This document shows positions 1 to 5,572 of a stretch of 5,572 nt of DNA, piece by piece. Made by a program: the position numbers and the translations under genes. Under the pieces are notes generated by a model. The model saw only the letters and a program-made list of their open reading frames with translations. It was not told where the DNA came from and searched no databases. The stretch is from Opitutales bacterium (lineage in GTDB: Bacteria; Verrucomicrobiota; Verrucomicrobiia; Opitutales; Opitutaceae): positions 1 to 5,572 of the forward strand of contig JAJFLS010000457.1 of assembly GCA_021772595.1 (NCBI GenBank). Direction: 5' to 3'. Each line of letters begins with the position of its first letter. The stretch's first letter is position 1.

Positions 1-443
1 GGATTGTTGTAGATCATGATTGGCAGATCGGTCGCCTTCGCCACCTCGCGAAAGTGGACGACCGTTTCGCGAACATCAGTTTTGTAGACCATGGCCGGAA
101 GCACCATGAGCCCATCGACTCCAGCCTGTTTTGCGGCGTCGGCAAAACGACATGCTTGATCAGTCGTATATTCAGCCACGCCCGTTAGCACCGGCACCTT
201 TCCACCGAGGTGCTCCACGGTAGCTTGCAGCACATCGATTTTCTCCGAAGTCTCGAGCGAGCAATTCTCCCCTACCGTCCCCAGCATGACAAAACCATGC
301 ACGCCGCCCTTTACCAGGACGTCCAGATGCTTCATCGTCGCCTCGATATCGAGAGAGCCATCCGGCTTGAATTGCGTAGTCGTAGCAGGGAAGACACCAC
401 TCCAGCTTCCGTTCGGCCTATTCTTTTCGTTACTCGCTGTCAT
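1..443 (-). CDS. DapA / N-acetylneuraminate lyase superfamily protein, N-terminal part (runs off left edge)
   Basis: This is the first 147 codons of a class I (Schiff-base) aldolase/dehydratase of the dihydrodipicolinate synthase superfamily, probably cytoplasmic. Read on the minus strand, it opens with an N-terminal tail of about 13 residues. The first barrel strand WSGVFPATTTQF follows, then GTVGEN (residues 55-60) at the place of the family GTTGES loop, GVAEYTTDQA (88-97), and PIMIYNN (141-147), which carries the conserved proton-relay tyrosine (Tyr145). The Schiff-base lysine would lie outside the window. The start is ATG 443-441, with an in-frame TGA directly upstream. No Shine-Dalgarno sequence is visible. 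Val57 replaces the second threonine of the catalytic Thr-Thr pair of true dihydrodipicolinate synthases, so a role in lysine synthesis is unlikely. Candidates by family knowledge are a sugar-acid dehydratase or aldolase, or the deaminase of hydroxyproline breakdown. Family membership is sure; the substrate is unknown. It is transcribed divergently from the DPP IV-like gene. Confidence 0.88.
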   Translation of the reverse strand, partial: MTASNEKNRPNGSWSGVFPATTTQFKPDGSLDIEATMKHLDVLVKGGVHGFVMLGTVGENCSLETSEKIDVLQATVEHLGGKVPVLTGVAEYTTDQACRFADAAKQAGVDGLMVLPAMVYKTDVRETVVHFREVAKATDLPIMIYNN

Positions 444-529
444 TCAATCAGCAGTATTTTGTTTTTGCACACATTGTCAATTAATCTTTACTAAATTCGA
501 CTATCATTCAGAGTAAAGCCCGAGAAATC
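444..529. promoter_or_regulatory. divergent intergenic region between DapA-like and DPP IV-like genes
   Basis: This 86-base AT-rich gap must hold the 5' signals of both flanking genes. At its centre is ATTGTCAAT (473-481), a small inverted repeat with 4-base arms that reads as a -35-like TTGTCA on plus and as TTGACA on minus. No convincing -10 box was found on the plus strand at 16-18 bases from it. The DPP IV-like start at 530 has only a weak purine run (GAGAAA, 522-527) upstream. Confidence 0.45.
453..480 (-). promoter_or_regulatory. candidate sigma-70-type promoter for the DapA-like gene
   Basis: On the minus strand, TTGACA (480-475, perfect consensus) is followed after 16 bases by AATACT (458-453), which matches four of six -10 positions. 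The predicted transcript would start around 446, only a few bases before the ATG at 443, so the mRNA would be nearly leaderless. That fits the missing Shine-Dalgarno sequence, but it also leaves room for the match to be chance in an AT-rich gap. Confidence 0.35.
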
Positions 530-2848
530 ATGACCTTAAAGAACACAAAGATAATAACGATAGCCTCGGCGCTAATTTTTACCATGACTGCAAACAAAGC
601 AATTGGAAGCGATATGGCGCAATGGGAGGAGAGCCAAGAGGCGCTGAACGATCCTTCGCTGATGACTCTCCAGGACATCATCGACGACAAAGCCATCACG
701 GTTAAGAAAGGGGCGCAAATCGCCTGGAGAGACGAAGGGGCAAGCTGTCTCCTCCTGGAAAAGTCCGATACGCTCGAAGGCGGCAAAGACATCTTTGATT
801 GGGATCCGGAAACAGACGAGAAAACGCTGCTCATATCGGCCGAGAAGTTTATTCCAGAAGGCCGCGAAAATCCCCTGAAACTGGAGAAGCAAGACTACCT
901 GGTTTGGTCTCCCGATCGAAAGAAACTGCTCATTTACACGAACACCAAAAAAGTCTGGCGCGTCAACTCGCGCGGAGACTACTGGGTGTTGGATCTGGAA
1001 TCAAACGCGCTCAAGCAGTTGGGATCAACATTTGAAACCGCCACCTTGATGTTCGCCAAGTTTTCTCCCGACTCCAAACGAGTCGCCTACGTGCAGGAGC
1101 GAAACATTTATGTAGAGGACCTCAAAAGCGGTCGCATCAAACAACTGACCACGCGCAAAAAGGATACGATTATCAACGGAACCACCGATTGGGTTTACGA
1201 AGAAGAATTCCAAATCCGAGACGGTTTCCAATGGAGTCCAGATGGAGAGTACATCGCCTACTTTCAGTTCGATACGGAAGGCGTTGGCACTTTTCACTTG
1301 GCAAATTACCTGGCAGGCAATTATCCCGAAATAATCCCACTTCCCTACCCCAAAGTAGGGACCACAAATTCTTCCGTCCGCGTAGGAATCGTCAGCTCCA
1401 GCCGCCCGCGAACCCAATGGCTTGACGATCTACAAGGAGACCCTCGCCAACATTATCTTCCACGCTTTTACTGGGCAGGGAATTCGAAAGAAGTCGTCTT
1501 CCAACGCCTGAATCGTCTCCAGAATAGCAGTACGCTCTGGATGGCGAACATAAAATCCGGGGAACTGCATGCATTCTCCGAAGAACAAACCGATACCTGG
1601 ATTTCGGTCCACAATCACATGACCTGGTTTGACGACGGCAAATCGTTCTTGTGGCAATCCGACAACGATGGGTGGCGCCACTTCTATCGCATCTCCCGCG
1701 ACGGAAAACGGAAGACGCTTATTAGCAAAGGCGATTACGATGTTATCAGAGTGGTTAAACTCGATAAAGAAAATGGCTGGCTCTATTTCATGGCGTCGCC
1801 TGAAGACCCTTCGCAGAGCTATCTATTCCGAGAACGTCTGGACGGCACGGGAGAGGCAGAACGGCTAACGCCCACAATGCAAATTGGGACCCATTCGTAT
1901 CGTTTATCTGGAGACTCGTCCAAAGCGTTCCACACATTCTCGAATGCCAATACACCTCCTATTTACGACCTGGTTGAGCTACCCAGTCACCGAGCTATCC
2001 AAACCACGGAAGACAACGCTGAAGCCAGAGCTAAAATGGAGGAAAGCAATTTTCAGAAAACCGTTTTCTTCGATATCGAAATTGAAGACGGCGTAAAGCT
2101 CCCGGCCTATATAACAAAACCCTACAACTTCGACCCGTCCCAAAAGTACCCGGTTCTATTCTACATCTACGGCGAACCAGCGGGGCAAACCGTAAAAGAC
2201 GTCTGGCAGAAAAGCCTATGGCATCAATACCTCGCGCAACGGGGCTACGTGGTCGTGTCGATTGACAATCGAGGCACATCCACCCCACTCGGCCGCGCCT
2301 GGCGCCATTTCGCCTACCGCAAGATCGGAATCGTTGCGTGCTATGACCAGGTCGCAGCTGTAAAAAAACTACTGGAAACTCATCCCTACTTGGACAAGGA
2401 TCGGATTGCGGTAACCGGCTTCAGCGGGGGCGGTTCCATGAGTCTAAACCTTCTCTTCCGGTATCCGGAAACCTATCACCTGGCCATGGCTGGCGGCTTT
2501 ATCAGCAACCAGCTCCTTTACGACTCCGTTTATCAAGAGCGCTACATGGGTCTGCCTGAGGATAATAAGGAAGGCTATAAAGACGGATCTCCCATGACGC
2601 ATGTTAAAAACCTGAAAGGAAATCTTCTCATTTATCATGGGACGCAAGACGACAACTGCCACTACCAGAGCTTTGAAAACCTGGTGAACGAGCTAATACG
2701 CGAAAACAAACTGTTCACATCAGTACCCTACACCGGGGGCTCGCACGCCATCAAGTCGGCTGGCGGCGGCCAAGGAACCGCCCACAATCTAAAGACCAAA
2801 ACCTGGTATTTGATGAATCACGTTACCGCAGGGCCATTGCCGCAATAA
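530..2848 (+). CDS. exported dipeptidyl-peptidase IV-like serine peptidase (S9 family)
   Basis: This is a complete 772-residue protein, close to the usual bacterial DPP IV length of about 720-770. The family removes X-Pro or X-Ala dipeptides from peptide N-termini, and this member is probably periplasmic or secreted. Residues 1-26 look like a signal peptide: basic start, hydrophobic 8-20, possible cut after AIG (24-26). A beta-propeller spans about 110-485. It includes DWVYEEEF (220-227), whose Glu225-Glu226 match the pair that holds the substrate N-terminus, and RDGFQWSPDGEYIAYFQFD just after. The alpha/beta-hydrolase domain (about 500-768) shows YGEP with oxyanion Tyr547, GFSGGGS with nucleophile Ser632, YDSVYQERYMGLP with the two S1-pocket tyrosines 664 and 668, HGTQDDN with Asp707, and GGSHAI with His739. 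The triad is therefore complete. Gly633 replaces the tyrosine that follows the nucleophile in classical GWSYGG enzymes. The start at 530 is preferred because later ATGs would delete the signal peptide. It is separated from the next plus-strand gene by a repeat-containing gap, so an operon is doubtful. Confidence 0.95.
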   Translation: MTLKNTKIITIASALIFTMTANKAIGSDMAQWEESQEALNDPSLMTLQDIIDDKAITVKKGAQIAWRDEGASCLLLEKSDTLEGGKDIFDWDPETDEKTLLISAEKFIPEGRENPLKLEKQDYLVWSPDRKKLLIYTNTKKVWRVNSRGDYWVLDLESNALKQLGSTFETATLMFAKFSPDSKRVAYVQERNIYVEDLKSGRIKQLTTRKKDTIINGTTDWVYEEEFQIRDGFQWSPDGEYIAYFQFDTEGVGTFHLANYLAGNYPEIIPLPYPKVGTTNSSVRVGIVSSSRPRTQWLDDLQGDPRQHYLPRFYWAGNSKEVVFQRLNRLQNSSTLWMANIKSGELHAFSEEQTDTWISVHNHMTWFDDGKSFLWQSDNDGWRHFYRISRDGKRKTLISKGDYDVIRVVKLDKENGWLYFMASPEDPSQSYLFRERLDGTGEAERLTPTMQIGTHSYRLSGDSSKAFHTFSNANTPPIYDLVELPSHRAIQTTEDNAEARAKMEESNFQKTVFFDIEIEDGVKLPAYITKPYNFDPSQKYPVLFYIYGEPAGQTVKDVWQKSLWHQYLAQRGYVVVSIDNRGTSTPLGRAWRHFAYRKIGIVACYDQVAAVKKLLETHPYLDKDRIAVTGFSGGGSMSLNLLFRYPETYHLAMAGGFISNQLLYDSVYQERYMGLPEDNKEGYKDGSPMTHVKNLKGNLLIYHGTQDDNCHYQSFENLVNELIRENKLFTSVPYTGGSHAIKSAGGGQGTAHNLKTKTWYLMNHVTAGPLPQ

Positions 2849-2853
2849 AGCAT

Positions 2854-2908
2854 CCCCGGGGCAAGCCCTCGACTTCGTAGCCTGCCGAAACGGCAGCGGG
2901 GTAATTAA
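2854..2908. repeat. REP-like compound palindrome, copy 1
   Basis: CCCCG (2854-2858) can pair with CGGGG (2897-2901). The enclosed bases contain two local hairpins: GGGC-AA-GCCC (2859-2868) and the perfect CTGCCG-AAA-CGGCAG (2882-2896), which abuts the closing arm. The element ends in CGGGGTAATTAA (2897-2908), nearly the same tail as the second dyad 49 bases downstream. The fold resembles the branched palindromes of REP-type elements. It begins six bases after the stop codon of the S9 gene, so it could also stabilise the 3' end of that mRNA. No run of T follows, so it is not a typical intrinsic terminator. Confidence 0.6.
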
Positions 2909-2909
2909 G

Positions 2910-2923
2910 ATTGAAAATTGAAA
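2910..2923 (+). repeat. tandem 7-base direct repeat (ATTGAAA x2)
   Basis: Two exact adjacent copies of ATTGAAA fill 2910-2916 and 2917-2923, followed by a degenerate third unit (ATTTGAG, 2925-2931). The repeat links the two GC-rich dyads. It may be slippage or part of the composite element; nothing ties it to a regulator. Confidence 0.5.
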
Positions 2924-2933
2924 AATTTGAGAA

Positions 2934-2961
2934 CGCCGCAAGAGGCGGGGTATTAAACCCG
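2934..2961. repeat. REP-like palindrome, copy 2
   Basis: CGCC (2934-2937) pairs with GGCG (2944-2947) over a 6-base loop, and CGGG (2946-2949) can alternatively pair with CCCG (2958-2961). The two folds compete for the same bases. The tail CGGGGTATTAA (2946-2956) matches the tail of copy 1 except for one inserted A there. Both copies also share GCCG-(A/C)AA before the tail. No transposase that could mobilise them is in the window. Confidence 0.5.
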
Positions 2962-2992
2962 TATCGAATAAATACTAACGAATGGTTCTAAT

Positions 2993-4624
2993 ATGAAAAA
3001 TTACTGGATACTGGTTACGTTAAATTTGACTTTGTTTACGGTCGTTCATGCGAGGGACACCGTTAATTTTTCAGCCAGGATTTTGGATGCCGATACAGGA
3101 ATGCCCATTGGCTGCAGGATTCATTTGGTGGATGATGAAGGCAACTATCAGGTGCCTGAAGGACATTCTGAATCCTTTTACCTAAGACACTTCGGAGAAA
3201 CATTGTCCGACAAGGAATTGGATTTGCAAAACCGGGACATGACCTGGGCATTACTTGAGGATGGAACGTTTTCCGTAAATATGGAAGCCCGCGACGGCTA
3301 TAGTCTGCACATCGTTCGAGGTCATGAATACGAGCGTAAACCCATTACTATAAATTTGGGGGATAAGGAAGGAGCGGTATCGGAGACTTACACCCTGAAA
3401 CGGATTATCCATATGAAGGAACAAGGATGGATGTCAGGCGATTCGCACGTGCATAACTTAACCCCCGAAGGCGCCGCCTGGCAGCAGCGGATTGTCGATG
3501 TCAATTACGTGCACCTGATGTTTATGGGCGATGTATATCATCAGGTGAAAGATCATGTTCATGGACGCGAGAGCGCGGTTTCAAAAGACGGTTGGTTCGT
3601 TGATGTTTCTCAAGAACAGCGCGACGCGAACATGGGCCATCTTAGCACCTTCATGATGAAGGACCATGTCCATCCTTTAAAAAGGGCAACGGGTACAGGC
3701 CCCGAGGGGGAAGCGCCAAACGAACCCTTAAACTGGGAAGTTGCCGACTACGTGCACGACCAGGGTGGCTTTGTATTTCACGCCCATTATCTGATCTGGC
3801 CGGGTTACGGGTCAGCGTGGAGTTCTGCCCTGGGAAAGCTAGATGGCATCGAGTGGCTTTCACCTGATTTCTGGAGCCTGCGAACGAATACGCGCCAAAA
3901 GATTGATGTGAGCGGTTTCGGCAAAATCAACTCCGCCGAGCTTTGGTATCATATGCTGAATTGCGGCATCCGATTACCTCTGTCAGGCGGAACGGATAAG
4001 ATGGGGAGAACGTGGATCGTAGGCGGCAAAAATCGCTTCTATGCGAAAGTGGATGATTGGAGCTGGGAAGGCATGATGGATGGATTAAAGAAAGGCCGGA
4101 CATTCGTAACCAATGGACCCCTTCTGCTGGTAACTGCCAACGGTCAAGAGATAGGGGCGGAATTGAAATCGGACGCCGCTTCAATGAACGTGAAATTGGA
4201 CATTAAGATGATTAGCGAAAAGCCGGTGGACGTAGTTGAGATAATCCAAAACGGGAAAGTGGTAAAGACATGGAATCTTTCACCAAACGGAAAATCGTTC
4301 GAGTCTTCAACGAATCTAACCTTCGAAACCAGCGGCTGGTGCGCCGTAAGGGTCAAATCCAATGAACCCTATTGGGACAACTGGGGTAGACGCGCGTCGC
4401 TCACAGCCGCGCACACTTCGCCAATTTATATTAGCATCAAAGACACATTGCCCGCTGATTCTGACAGTGCCCAGTATATGATTGGTCGCATGAACGAAAC
4501 CATCAAATGGCACGGCAACGAAGCTACTTGGTCTTCCAAAGAATATGAAGCGCGCGCCTTACAAAGCCTGAAGGATGCTAAAGCTTTTTACGAGCAGGCC
4601 CTGACACGCGCAGGTAGAGAATAG
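2993..4624 (+). CDS. exported CehA/McbA-family (PHP-like) metallohydrolase
   Basis: This is a complete 543-residue protein. Residues 1-20 form a signal peptide (hydrophobic 5-18, probable cut after VHA), so it acts outside the cytoplasm. About 24-136 is a beta-rich N-terminal domain opening FSARILDADTGMPIGCRI, the style of carboxypeptidase-regulatory or transthyretin-like domains. The PHP-like metal site follows: GDSHVHN with His152 and His154, GHLSTF with His216, DHVH (224-227), FHAHY with His263 and His265, and GGTDKMG with Asp335. RTFVTNGPLL (369-378) is a hallmark of the CehA/McbA group. A C-terminal beta domain (about 395-480) and a helical tail (about 485-540) complete it. The named family members hydrolyse carbaryl-type esters, but most relatives have unknown substrates and I would not transfer that activity. 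The last metal motif ends in Met instead of the His common in PHP proteins. No Shine-Dalgarno sequence precedes the ATG. Confidence 0.87.
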   Translation: MKNYWILVTLNLTLFTVVHARDTVNFSARILDADTGMPIGCRIHLVDDEGNYQVPEGHSESFYLRHFGETLSDKELDLQNRDMTWALLEDGTFSVNMEARDGYSLHIVRGHEYERKPITINLGDKEGAVSETYTLKRIIHMKEQGWMSGDSHVHNLTPEGAAWQQRIVDVNYVHLMFMGDVYHQVKDHVHGRESAVSKDGWFVDVSQEQRDANMGHLSTFMMKDHVHPLKRATGTGPEGEAPNEPLNWEVADYVHDQGGFVFHAHYLIWPGYGSAWSSALGKLDGIEWLSPDFWSLRTNTRQKIDVSGFGKINSAELWYHMLNCGIRLPLSGGTDKMGRTWIVGGKNRFYAKVDDWSWEGMMDGLKKGRTFVTNGPLLLVTANGQEIGAELKSDAASMNVKLDIKMISEKPVDVVEIIQNGKVVKTWNLSPNGKSFESSTNLTFETSGWCAVRVKSNEPYWDNWGRRASLTAAHTSPIYISIKDTLPADSDSAQYMIGRMNETIKWHGNEATWSSKEYEARALQSLKDAKAFYEQALTRAGRE

Positions 4625-4675
4625 GCCAAGTGGACAAATTCACTCATATCGTCGAAATCGATTCAATCGGCCCCT
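4625..4675. other. convergent intergenic gap without a visible terminator
   Basis: Only 51 bases separate the stop codons of two convergent genes. I found no stable GC-rich stem followed by a T-run on either strand. The only symmetry is the short AATCGATT / CGATTCAATCG stretch (4656-4669), too weak and tightly looped for an intrinsic terminator. Confidence 0.5.
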
Positions 4676-5572
4676 TCACCGCGGATCGGAGGATAGGTTC
4701 GCCAGCAAATACCGTATCATATGCATACGCAAGTGCACGGCTGTGCCAGCCCCCTTCCGGATACCGTGGTCGCGCCCTGGATAGTTCATGTAATCAAACG
4801 GTTTGCCCAATTCGATGAGCCGATCCACCAAACCTTCCATAATCTCGAGGTGCGTGTTCGTCTCGCCTGATCCATGAATGATTAGTAGGTCGCCTTCGAG
4901 ACCTTCGGCAAAATTGATGGGCGCGGCCAGCTGGTAACCCTCGGCATTCACTTCGCGCGTTCGCATATAAATCTCCTGGAACCACGCATTGTAAAGGTGA
5001 GGTTGCGGTTTGGCCGCTACCGCAATACCAAGATGATAAACGTCCGGTTTCCGGAACATTGCGTTCAGGGTATTCGAGCCACCACCACTCCACCCCCAGA
5101 TGCCAACTCGAGATAAATCGACGTAAGGTCGGGCGCGGCCCAGTTCCTTTATACCCGCAGCCTGCTCATCGGTGGAGAGCGGCCCAAGCTTGCCGAATAC
5201 CGCGCGTCGCCACGCAGCTCCCTTCGGCGCCGGGGTGCCACGATTATCGATGGACACCACCAGATAACCGAGATCGGCAATTAAGCGATGGTAGTCGGCA
5301 TGACCGCGTCCCCACACATCCAATACGGTCTGCGCGTGCGGTTCTCCGTAAACATACACGAATACAGGATATTTTGCAGAAGGATCGAAATCGGAAGGCT
5401 TGATCATCCACGCATCCATCACCACGCCGCCACCGATATCTAGTTGAAGGAACTCCGTTGGATTGGAGACCAGGGCCTCCATTTTCGCGAGCAATTCCTT
5501 GTTGTCCTCGAGCGTGCGCGCCACTCGATGCTCTGGAAACTCGACCAGTTCGGTAACCGGAGGCGAATCGAA
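4676..5572 (-). CDS. second DPP IV-like S9 peptidase, C-terminal part (start beyond right edge)
   Basis: This minus-strand frame is open to the window edge and ends with TGA at 4678-4676, giving 298 residues of the C-terminal half. The frame continues upstream of a GTG at 5524 into FDSPPVTELVEFPEHR, which aligns with the last propeller strands of the plus-strand DPP IV-like protein, so 5524 is not the start. Visible landmarks (numbered from the edge) are the oxyanion YGEP (75-78), SIDNRGT (107-113), the nucleophile elbow GWSGGGS with Ser162 (codon 5089-5087), HGSGETN with Glu237 (4864-4862) where the triad Asp is expected, and GRDHGI with His269 (4768-4766). The S1 pocket reads LYNAWFQEIYM: the first tyrosine is kept and the second is Phe198. 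By homology it is an exported prolyl-type dipeptidase or oligopeptidase, but the signal peptide and Glu-Glu motif are out of view. It is clearly diverged from the neighbour rather than a recent copy. Activity is uncertain because of the Asp-to-Glu change. Confidence 0.92.
   Translation of the reverse strand, partial: FDSPPVTELVEFPEHRVARTLEDNKELLAKMEALVSNPTEFLQLDIGGGVVMDAWMIKPSDFDPSAKYPVFVYVYGEPHAQTVLDVWGRGHADYHRLIADLGYLVVSIDNRGTPAPKGAAWRRAVFGKLGPLSTDEQAAGIKELGRARPYVDLSRVGIWGWSGGGSNTLNAMFRKPDVYHLGIAVAAKPQPHLYNAWFQEIYMRTREVNAEGYQLAAPINFAEGLEGDLLIIHGSGETNTHLEIMEGLVDRLIELGKPFDYMNYPGRDHGIRKGAGTAVHLRMHMIRYLLANLSSDPR

Larger units (their letters stand above)
2849..2992. other. non-coding gap carrying repeat elements between the S9 peptidase and metallohydrolase genes
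   Basis: These 144 bases show no coding potential on either strand. They contain a compound GC-rich dyad (2854-2908), a tandem AT-rich 7-mer (2910-2923) and a second dyad (2934-2961). The start codon of the next gene follows 31 bases later without a clear ribosome binding site. A weak promoter-like pair, TTGAGA (2927-2932) and TATTAA (2951-2956) with an 18-base spacer, overlaps the second dyad. Treat it as speculative. Confidence 0.6.

Noticed and set aside
210..516. Two overlapping plus-strand open frames before the S9 gene
   Set aside because: They lie antisense to the DapA-like coding region, whose minus-strand translation has clear family motifs. Their translations are compositionally random.
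508..1417. Minus-strand open frames of 64-130 codons inside the DPP IV-like gene
   Set aside because: They are antisense shadows of a gene with an intact triad and full-length family match, with no recognisable domain or start signal.
2882..2896. CTGCCG-AAA-CGGCAG hairpin as an intrinsic terminator of the S9 gene
   Set aside because: The stem is followed by CGGGGTAATTAA rather than a T-run, and it is embedded in a larger dyad with a related copy downstream. A repeat element explains it better, though mRNA 3'-end protection remains possible.
4656..4669. AATCGATT / CGATTCAATCG symmetry in the convergent gap as a bidirectional terminator
   Set aside because: The arms are only 4-5 bases with almost no loop, AT-rich, and no T-run follows.
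4630..4818. Small plus-strand open frame (62 codons) after the metallohydrolase
   Set aside because: Most of it lies antisense to the C-terminus of the second S9 gene, including its catalytic His. It shows no ribosome binding site or family features.
5059..5403. Plus-strand 114-codon open frame
   Set aside because: It is antisense to the conserved core of the second S9 protein (YGEP to the nucleophile elbow), and its translation is Arg/His/Pro-rich as expected for a shadow.
5522..5524. GTG codon as a start for the second S9 gene
   Set aside because: The frame remains open upstream to the window edge and encodes residues that align with the end of the propeller in the intact homologue, so the gene starts outside the window.
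1..5572. CRISPR array, tRNA, rRNA, phage or toxin-antitoxin genes
   Set aside because: Nothing on either strand showed regularly spaced repeats, tRNA-like folds or proteins of those kinds.

Overview
The window looks like bacterial chromosomal DNA of moderate G+C content, with four protein genes in a compact layout. Three features point to an aerobic, peptide- or polymer-degrading Gram-negative lineage of the Planctomycetes/Verrucomicrobia/Acidobacteria kind: large exported S9 peptidases with a Ser-Gly-Gly-Gly-Ser nucleophile elbow, an exported CehA/McbA-type metallohydrolase, and starts without clear Shine-Dalgarno sequences. This placement is an inference from gene style only. No marker gene is present.

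Layout from left to right. (1) Positions 1-443, minus strand: the N-terminal half of a DapA/N-acetylneuraminate lyase superfamily protein, running off the left edge. (2) Positions 444-529: a short divergent intergenic region with a plausible minus-strand promoter. (3) Positions 530-2848, plus: a complete exported dipeptidyl-peptidase IV-like enzyme with an intact catalytic triad, Glu-Glu motif and S1-pocket tyrosines. (4) Positions 2849-2992: a non-coding gap holding two related GC-rich dyads, each ending in CGGGGTA(A)TTAA, plus a small tandem AT-rich repeat. It resembles a REP-like palindromic element pair. (5) Positions 2993-4624, plus: an exported CehA/McbA-family (PHP-like) metallohydrolase. 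(6) Positions 4625-4675: a 51-base convergent gap with no recognisable terminator. (7) Positions 4676-5572, minus: the C-terminal 298 residues of a second DPP IV-like S9 protein whose N-terminus lies beyond the right edge. Its catalytic acid position reads Glu instead of Asp.

How the genes could work together is inferred. Two exported prolyl-specific S9 peptidases would release X-Pro or X-hydroxyproline dipeptides outside the cytoplasm. The divergent DapA-family enzyme lacks one threonine of the usual Thr-Thr pair, so it is probably not the lysine-biosynthetic enzyme and may act in catabolism of a sugar acid or hydroxyproline. The metallohydrolase has no assignable substrate. I see no defence system, CRISPR array, tRNA, rRNA or intact mobile element. 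The most unusual items are the paired dyad element and the altered triad of the second S9 protein.
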